Source: Brachionus manjavacas (Eukaryota; Rotifera; Eurotatoria; Ploima; Brachionidae). From it: a DNA stretch of 64,000 nt. Under the pieces are notes generated by a model that searched no databases, had not been told where the DNA came from, and was given only the letters and a program-made list of their open reading frames with translations. The stretch covers positions 4,154,001-4,218,000 of the forward strand of contig JAHQIY010000003.1 in NCBI GenBank assembly GCA_019054805.1. Direction: 5' to 3'. Numbering within the stretch: the first letter of the stretch is position 1; every line of letters begins with the position of its first letter. Shown piece by piece: positions 57,454 through 64,000 of this stretch. A program made the translations under genes and the position numbers.

Positions 57454-58000
57454 ATCTTTATTTTGCCAAGGAGGTCTCAGAGTGGTGAACCATAGGATTA
57501 AGACCTCGATTTCTACATTATTTAATGGCATCTTCTTTTACCTTTATTTGAGTCTTTAAATTCTAATTTCACTATTCACTGTGTTTTCTTGATGTTGCTG
57601 AATTTGAACTTCCAACTGAGTGTGATATTTTGTGGTTTTATCCAAATGTTTTTCCAAACCTTTTCGACCATAAAATGAAAACGTTCTTGCTCTCACTCGT
57701 CCTCTTTCGACTGTAGTTCGTTGATTATGGTTTGAACTCTCGGCGTATGTTCCGAAATAAAGCGATGAGCTGGAGTCGGTAGAGGGTTAATTTTTACATT
57801 GAGATCTCGACCTTGATGATTAAGTCCATTCAATCAATGAACTTTTGTTGGATGGATTTCCAAGTTGACAAATCTCAGGAAGATTCTTAATTGTTCGATT
57901 TTGAGATCGGGTACAATTCAATAACAATTTTGAAAATGGAAACGCCGACGGTCTTGTCCTTGAAGAAGAGGAGTGGAGTGACTTCGAAGAAGAGTTAACA
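57454..58000. other. unassigned spacer between direct repeats
   Basis: Less AT-rich than average; minus-strand frames are hydrophilic and broken (for example EKHLDKTTKYHTQLEVQIQQ). Family unknown. Probably part of the nested mobile-element complex. Confidence 0.35.
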
Positions 58001-58116
58001 ACCATAAACGTTTTGTTGTTTAAAGAAATAGACGGGAAGTGTGAATAAACTTCGGACGAGGACATCGAATGGGAAAAGAAACTTGTTAAAGGAGAAATAG
58101 ATTCTAGGAAAGTCAA
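58001..58116 (+). repeat. 116-bp direct repeat, copy B
   Basis: Partner of 57338-57453, 663 bp downstream. Confidence 0.8.
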
Positions 58117-58229
58117 CGCGTCTACGAAAAAAGAATATACATGAAAGAAAAAGATAACTAAAAAATTGATAATTATTTTATACAAAGGTGCGGCTATTTG
58201 GGAAAAATACTCAATAAATTTTCTTTAAT

Positions 58230-58445
58230 ATTGAGCTAGGCCTTAGATACTTTGTAATTGTTGTAGTGTTTAAGGTCTAGTATAATGAAAAAGAGCTAAA
58301 GTTTTGGCTGGATCAAGTTTAATGTAGCCAAATCCTATTAGATGACCTAAAAATGCGACAAGCGCATTTGTCAAACCCTTTGGTATAACAACAAATTCGA
58401 ATAAGCCTCGCTCACAGGAAAATGCTGTATATTTGCGCGATGGAC
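58230..58445 (-). mobile_element. Ty3-like retroelement fossil, reverse transcriptase piece
   Basis: The minus strand keeps the Ty3/gypsy RT landmark CERGLFEFVVIPKGLTNA and a following GYIKLDPAKT stretch. Broken. Separated from the 59877-60281 piece by the Mutator-like insertion. Confidence 0.65.
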
Positions 58446-58449
58446 GTTA

Positions 58450-59875
58450 AAATAATGTATATTTAATCAGTAAATATACTTCAGTTAAATAATAACTAAA
58501 AAGAAATAACTAAAATATTTATTTTCAATTTCTCAGAAAAAGTTTTTTAACTGCAGTAAAATTTATTCAGCAAAATAATTTAAAAAAATAGTAATAATTT
58601 CAAAAAAATAATTAAATGCTCAGTTAATATAATATTATTAAATCAGTAAATGCTATACAGTAAATTTATTGAATTTAGCTAACTGACTGGAAATTACTGT
58701 TTGATGAGTGCTCTTTTAGCAATTTCGAAGTCCAGGCTCACGTCTCTTACCAATCGGGATCTGTTTAGCTAGCAATGGAATAACGCATTCAGCCAATTTT
58801 AACTGCAGAAACAGCAAAAATGTGTTTTCAAAGATGCTGCTTGACGAAGGAAAAACAAGTACACTTTCCTCTAAGGTAATCATCTTCGACTTGCTTGAGA
58901 CAATGGACACTTTTCGCTTCGATTCCTTTAGAAAACGCATCAAAATCCGTATATTGGCATTCTTTATGTGTAGACTCTTGGACACTCTTGAAAATGAACT
59001 CAAAGTCGACTGAACATTCTTGAAAGACAAGCGCACGACCAAATGGATGGTAGTGATTTCCTCGATCAGTTGTACCATCGGTGCTTTTATACTCTGCCTT
59101 CAATTCTATTCTTTGGAGGCGTTTAGTAGTGAAGAACACTCTCAGTGTCGATTCTGACGAAACTCCATTGTAGGGGATGTTCATTTCCACAAAGAATACC
59201 TCATCTTCATCGTCAGGAATATTTAAGTGTTGCTCGCACTAAGCTTGGATTTCTGCAAGAGATATTGAGTTGTCGCCATATTTGCTCTTCTTGTAGACGC
59301 TAAGAAAATTTGATATTAGTTGGCTTTTTGGTTGATAGATTACTTGCTTGGTTAAGCTGTTAAGGATTTTCTTCGATTTTGTTTCACCACTCTCGAGCAA
59401 CCGTATGATCTCTGTATTTGTTGCCTCTAGAATACCGCGCTTAAAAGCAGCTACGCCGGAATGAATATGATCATTTGCTGCTCAAATGATGTCGTAACTG
59501 AGTTGTCTTGGATTAGAACTTCCGCCATGATAGTATTCTAAAATGTAAATAAAAGAGTAAATTCAGACTTTGGTACATAAAAAAAATCTGACTTGCTTAC
59601 TTTAAATGCAATTATTTCATGTGTTATTGTTCAATTTACAATTAAGTGTTAGAATATCAAATAAATGAAAAATTTGCCAAGTACTATGTCAATTTACTGA
59701 ATTACTTAAATTAATTTACTATTTTATTTTTATTGATTTTATTAATTAATTTGCAGAGTAAATTTTTATTTTTATTTGCTAAAAAATAATTTTGCTGACA
59801 AATAAACAATTTTGCTGAAGATAGTATTCTGAATTTATTGTTGGCATAATCATTTTTACTCAATAAAATATTATA
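58450..59875 (-). mobile_element. Mutator-like (MULE) element, defective
   Basis: A minus-strand transposase remnant lies at 59530-58716. It contains RVFFTTKRLQRIELKAEYKS directly followed by TTDRGNHYHPFGRALVF and DFEFIFKSVQE, the signature of the MULE transposase domain, with an internal piece missing between the two parts. Then comes a SWIM-type zinc motif CxC...(stop)KH, where the third zinc cysteine codon reads TGA. Another stop and a frame change occur upstream. AT-rich flanks on both sides share CAGCAAAATTATTT/CAGTAAAATTTA words in inverted orientation, consistent with the long terminal inverted repeats of the family; exact ends not fixed. It lies within the Ty3-like element, so it arrived later. 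Confidence 0.7.
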
Positions 59876-59876
59876 T

Positions 59877-60281
59877 TTAATGATTTATTCTTTTTTTTTT
59901 ATTGAAGCGATAATCATGTGCCATTTGAAAATATTCATTAAACAAATCGAGTCTAGTGAACCACCTGGACTTTGACAACAGCGTAAATAAGTCATCAATG
60001 TTTGGCAACTGATGAGCATCTTTCCTGGTGACATTGTAAAGTAAGCGAAAGTCTAAAGTGAGACGAATTGATCCATCAGGTTTGCTTACTAAATATATAG
60101 GTAAGGACCATGAAGAATTGATTGGTTGGATCAACTTTGCCGAAAGCATTTCATCAATCATTATGCAAAATTCATATCGTTTGCTCATCGGCACTCTACG
60201 TGTTTTTTGACGCATTGGTTCATGTTGTGGGTCAATTAAGTAAATTTTATGATTTGTAATTTTTGACGGTTTAAGATCCAT
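59877..60281 (-). mobile_element. Ty3-like retroelement fossil, N-terminal RT piece
   Basis: Minus strand, 134 open codons with the start of a Ty3/gypsy reverse transcriptase: SWSLPIYLVSKPDGSIRLTL and the LDFRxLN-type and RFTRLDL-type motifs that follow. It is continuous with the direct repeat 60225-60820. The element as a whole is in at least five separated pieces and is broken. Confidence 0.8.
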
Positions 60282-60820
60282 GAGTGAAGCGGAGGAGACA
60301 CTTGCTACTAATTCTAAGATCTTATTTTTGATTGCTTCATTTTTTGATGGATCATCCGACGTTCTTAAGGTTTTGCGTCATTGTTATTCAACTGCGATTG
60401 TTTTAGTTTATCTCTTCTCCATTTGGAAAAACCTTGTATTTTCTATCAGATAGCTGTTATAGACGAAATAGTGTCGATTATAAAATGAATAAAAATATCG
60501 TTAATTAGGCAATCACCTTCTAAATATTCTGCACCGGTTGAACTGTTGTTTGAAATTTGTTGCTCATTTTCATTTTAAAACTGTTGTGTTGTTGGTAGGC
60601 AATTTTAAATTCTGATGTGAATGAGATTCTGGGCGATGTAATTTTTTGGCAAATTGAAGATTTATTGTAACTTTATTTGATGTAGCATTTTTTGTTTTAA
60701 TATTTGGATGTTTATTATTGTAGAAATTATTTTTATTTTTAGGCTCACAATTATGTGATAGTCATTCATTTTGGACAAATTCTCACATTTTGATTACTCT
60801 TGGTATTAGTTAAAAAACTT
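60225..60820 (-). repeat. ~596-bp direct repeat of retroelement DNA, left copy
   Basis: Almost identical to 62454-63049 (offset 2229 bp, only a few substitutions). The sequence belongs to the Ty3-like fossil region between gag and RT. The two copies bracket the inserted EF-hand gene fragment. Confidence 0.9.
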
Positions 60821-60831
60821 ACAAACTTACA

Positions 60832-61181
60832 GCGGAGCATCTTACGGAGCTTCGGGTGCTGGATATAGCATTGGCGGTGGAGCTTCGGGTGCTGGATATA
60901 GCATCGGAGGTGGAGCTTCATTCAGTGCTGAATCATCATCTGCTTCAAGAGTTTCAATATCTGCTTTAGCCGAGCAAATTTTCAATCAATTGGATGTTGA
61001 TGGTGACAATTCTGTTTCAATTGGTGAAGCTGAAAAAGCTGTTTTAAGATTGAACAGTCGTTTGGGCAGAAACTATGGCGAAGATGAAGTTAAAGCTTTC
61101 TTCTCCAGAATAGATTTAAATGGTGACGGAAAATTGGACATTAACGAATTCCGAAGAGCTTTTTTCAATTTACTTAACTAG
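60832..61181 (+). pseudogene. 5'-truncated EF-hand gene, copy 4
   Basis: Identical or nearly so to 55631-55980, covering only the C-terminal ~116 residues: the GYSIGGGAS pair and both EF-hands (DVDGDNSVSIGE, DLNGDGKLDINE) to the same stop. It lacks the promoter, first exon, intron and most of exon 2. The breakpoint follows TTACAAACTTACAG, which by chance looks like a splice acceptor. Expression could only come from a fused upstream transcript. Keeps the FFNLLN ending of copy 3, so it derives from copy 3 rather than copy 2. Confidence 0.85.
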
Positions 61182-62453
61182 ACAATTGTGATTTTATAAT
61201 TAATTTTTGATCCATTAACATCTGATGATTAAATTTTTATACTTTTTTTAATTTTCATTCTATCGGGCTTCAATTTTATTAATTCTAACTATTTCATTTT
61301 TTTATATAGAATAAATACTTGGTAATAGAATATTTTTTTATCTATATATTCAATACAGGGCCAGAAATTACAAAAGTTCAACTACTTAGAACGAAAAGAC
61401 AATTTATTATTGCAATCAAATCAACTTTTTATAAATTAAAAAAAAGTCCAGACTTGGATTTTTTTAATTATTTGGACCTTATATGACTTACAAACAAATT
61501 TGGTTTGACTGATCAACAATTATAGAGATGGAGACATCAAATAGATGATTGACTTAAAGACAAATCGCAACGATAAAAACCAAAATTGAACCCAGTCGGA
61601 AAAATTAAAAAATGATATGACAATTTAGTAATGTTTGAAAAAATTCTTTACACATATTTTTTGTTCAATCTATTTAGATCATCATGCATCTTTGCCAAAA
61701 TTATATTTAAATCTACCTTGCTTAATTATTATTTCCATCAAATCAAAGATTATTTTCGCCTTTCGACGACAGGCAAATGTCTGGTGTTCCTTTTTGTGTT
61801 TTTTTAAGTGTAATTTTTTGTTTTTTTCTTCATTCAATTAAGACCATTATGCAATTTTACCAAATTGTATTTAAATCTACCTTGCTTTAATGTTGTATCC
61901 CAATTTATTAATGAGTAGACGAAGTTTGTAACTCTTATAATTAATATAAATTAATAAAATTTCATTATTTATTTCTATATATATATTGATTTAATTATTT
62001 ACAGTCTTAAAATTTCACTTAACATAGTTGATAACATTTTTGAGAACAATCATAGCTTTATTGATTCAGTTAAATTTTTCATGTCTAACATTAAGCATAA
62101 CATGTCACAGACACAAAACACTTTTTCATTATTTTAATATTTTAAATGATTCATTAAAAATGGATTTTTTATATATATTTTTTTTTAGTTTTATGAAATT
62201 TAAAATTATTAATTCTATTTACTCTTTTATCACTTGATTCAGTTGATAACTTTTTGACACTTACATGGAAAATTGATAAAGTTTCCATCAGTCGACCGCC
62301 AACTAAATTGCACTCTTTAATTTTAACTCTTTGAGCATCTTCTGATTTTCCTTAATTTCGTTCTTTAGCTTCGAGTTCCTTTTGTTGAACCTTTCAACCA
62401 CCTTCTTATTTAGCGATCTCCTTGCGTACAAAATTGCTAGTTCGTTCCCATTA
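61182..62453 (+). repeat. duplicated 3' flank of EF-hand gene copy 3
   Basis: Matches 55981-57255 with small indels in homopolymers. Ends at ATTGTGGGTC, where the retroelement direct repeat begins. Includes the poly(A) signal and part of the RNase H fossil. Confidence 0.88.
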
Positions 62454-63049
62454 TTGTGGGTCAATTAAGTAAATTTTATGATTTGTAATTGTTGACGGTT
62501 TAAGATCCATGAGTGAAGCGGAGGAGACACTTGCTACTAGTTCTAAGATCTTATTTTTGATTACTTCATTTTTTGATGGATCATCCGACGTTCTTAAGGT
62601 TTTGCGTCATTGTTATTCAACTGCGATTGTTTTAGTTTATCTCTTCTCCATTTGGAAAAACCTTGTATTTTCTATCAGATAGCTGTTATAGACGAAATAG
62701 TGTCGATTATAAAATGAATAAAAATATCGTTAATTAGGCAATCACCTTCTAAATATTCTGCACCGGTTGAACTGTTGTTTGAAATTTGTTGCTCATTTTC
62801 ATTTTAAAACTGTTGTGTTGTTGGTAGGCAATTTTAAATTCTGATGTGAATGAGATTCTGGGCGATGTAATTTTTTGGCAAATTGAAGATTTATTGTAAC
62901 TTTATTTGATGTAGCATTTTTTGTTTTAATATTTGGATGTTTATTATTGTAGAAATTATTTTTATTTTTAGGCTCACAATTATGTGATAGTCATTCATTT
63001 TGGACAAATTCTCACATTTTGATTACTCTTGGTATTAGTTAAAAAACTT
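62454..63049 (-). repeat. ~596-bp direct repeat of retroelement DNA, right copy
   Basis: Partner of 60225-60820. Continues without a break into the gag-side sequence at 63050-64000, so this copy keeps the original continuation and the left copy keeps the RT side. Confidence 0.9.
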
Positions 63050-64000
63050 TGATTTTGGATTTCGGTAATGTTAATTTGAAAAAAAGGCATCTTAATTGAA
63101 CAGATCATACGAATTTTTGTAATTGTTTGGATTGTTCTTTCATCTCATTTCATTTGTTCTAGAATTTTTTACTTATATTATTTGTTTGACATTTTTGGAA
63201 ACCAACTTCAAGTTGATTTGCTTTGTCTAAAACCTCTTTAATTGTTTCTATTGCTTCGATTTGGCAGAGTTCACTTTGTACTCTGTTATCTCGTAAACCT
63301 AGAATAAGAAAATCAGCAATAATTAGCACCCTTTACCTATCGTAATGTTGAAGGTAAGCTTTCGCGGCCAAATTTCCTAGTTCAAACACAAGTTGAAATA
63401 TTGTTTGGTTTTTTACTTGAGTTTAGTGAAAAAATTCCATCAAAGGATCATTGTAAATAGGATTTCTTCCAATTAATTTTGATGAAATCTTAATAATTTC
63501 TTTGTAATTTGCATTTGGGTTCCGAATCAGAAGTCTTTGTTCTAATTGTTCAATGCAGGTCTCTTCCATTAAAGACAATAAGGCACTTGCTTTGTCGGTT
63601 ACATTTTTTGCAAAAATAGAAGTCTTGATTTATAAATTTAGTCGGTGTGATTTTTGCTCATGTCTTACATATTGTAATTGTGATGTTGGTTTCTTTTTCA
63701 ACCAATTCACAACCCATAAGACAACTATAGGTTACATAGACCATAAAATTTTGAAAATGAAAGTTCAGTTTTTATTCAGAGTAGGTTGGACTTGTTTACC
63801 AAATTTTGATCGATTAAGCTCATCTTCAATGACTTGCTTAATATTTTGCATATTTTGCATGCTTGTGTAAACATACGTGATTGGGTTCCACGTGGGCATT
63901 TTGTATTTGCTTGTTAATAACAAGTAAATTTTGAAAATATTTTAATTCAGGACGTTCAATTAATTGTAGGTAGCACGGAGACTACCTCAGTATCACTCTT
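63050..64000 (-). mobile_element. Ty3-like retroelement fossil, gag-side piece, runs off the window
   Basis: From about 63269 onward it is the reverse complement of 49370-50186 with few differences. Its position upstream of RT indicates gag. No LTR can be identified before the window ends. Broken. Confidence 0.65.

Noticed and set aside
60818-60834. Apparent splice acceptor TTACAG directly before the truncated EF-hand copy
   Set aside because: It lies exactly at the rearrangement breakpoint, so the AG is most simply a coincidence of the junction.
1-64000. CRISPR arrays, operons, rRNA or tRNA genes, bacterial-type regulatory sites
   Set aside because: The DNA is eukaryotic with introns; no regularly spaced repeats, rRNA or tRNA-like sequences were recognised on either strand.

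Overview
The window is very AT-rich nuclear DNA from a small-genome invertebrate. The evidence is GT-AG introns (many 50-80 bp, some 0.9-3 kb), AATAAA poly(A) signals, TATA boxes, non-LTR and Ty3-like retroelement fossils, and several DNA transposons. A rotifer of the Brachionus type would fit the base composition, short introns and VWA/alpha-kinase genes, but that assignment is inference.

Layout. 1-15,120: gene-poor, homopolymer-rich DNA with no supported gene. 15,225-17,031: first copy of a two-exon gene for a Gly/Ala/Ser-repeat, Pro/Val-rich, EF-hand protein. 17,262-19,110: a stray exon-like segment, a LINE tail and a foldback element. 19,584-21,912 (minus): a complete CRMP/dihydropyrimidinase-like gene with four exons and a probable alternative first exon. 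22,493-32,351: mobile-element debris, including a TTAA-flanked MITE, several LINE pieces, a 1.7 kb foldback element inserted in a LINE with a TAA duplication, and transposase fragments.

32,594-43,452: the most interesting block. One minus-strand gene (37,557-42,228, six exons) is read as two CIDE-N-like domains, a coiled coil, a von Willebrand A domain and an alpha-kinase domain. Immediately downstream lies a paralogue (32,594-37,415) with the same VWA-kinase order. Its MIDAS motif, catalytic lysine and other active-site residues are gone, but the zinc-binding His/Cys set is kept, so it looks like an alpha-pseudokinase. Divergently, from a shared 0.66 kb spacer, a 155-residue protein (42,888-43,452) carries a related CIDE-N-like domain. 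The three genes look like one signalling module: kinase, dead paralogue and small adaptor or inhibitor.

44,570-45,595 (minus): a type II membrane glycosyltransferase of the Nucleotid_trans (GT77-like) family, with a small broken paralogue fragment near 48.5 kb. 49,260-64,000: a rearranged region. Two near-identical EF-hand genes face apart as an inverted repeat (arms about 2.8 kb, spacer about 1.06 kb). A fourth, 5'-truncated copy sits inside a broken Ty3-like retroelement between 0.6 kb direct repeats. A Mutator-like element also interrupts that retroelement. The central part of EF gene copy 1 is almost identical to copies 2 and 3 while its two ends are diverged, which suggests gene conversion.
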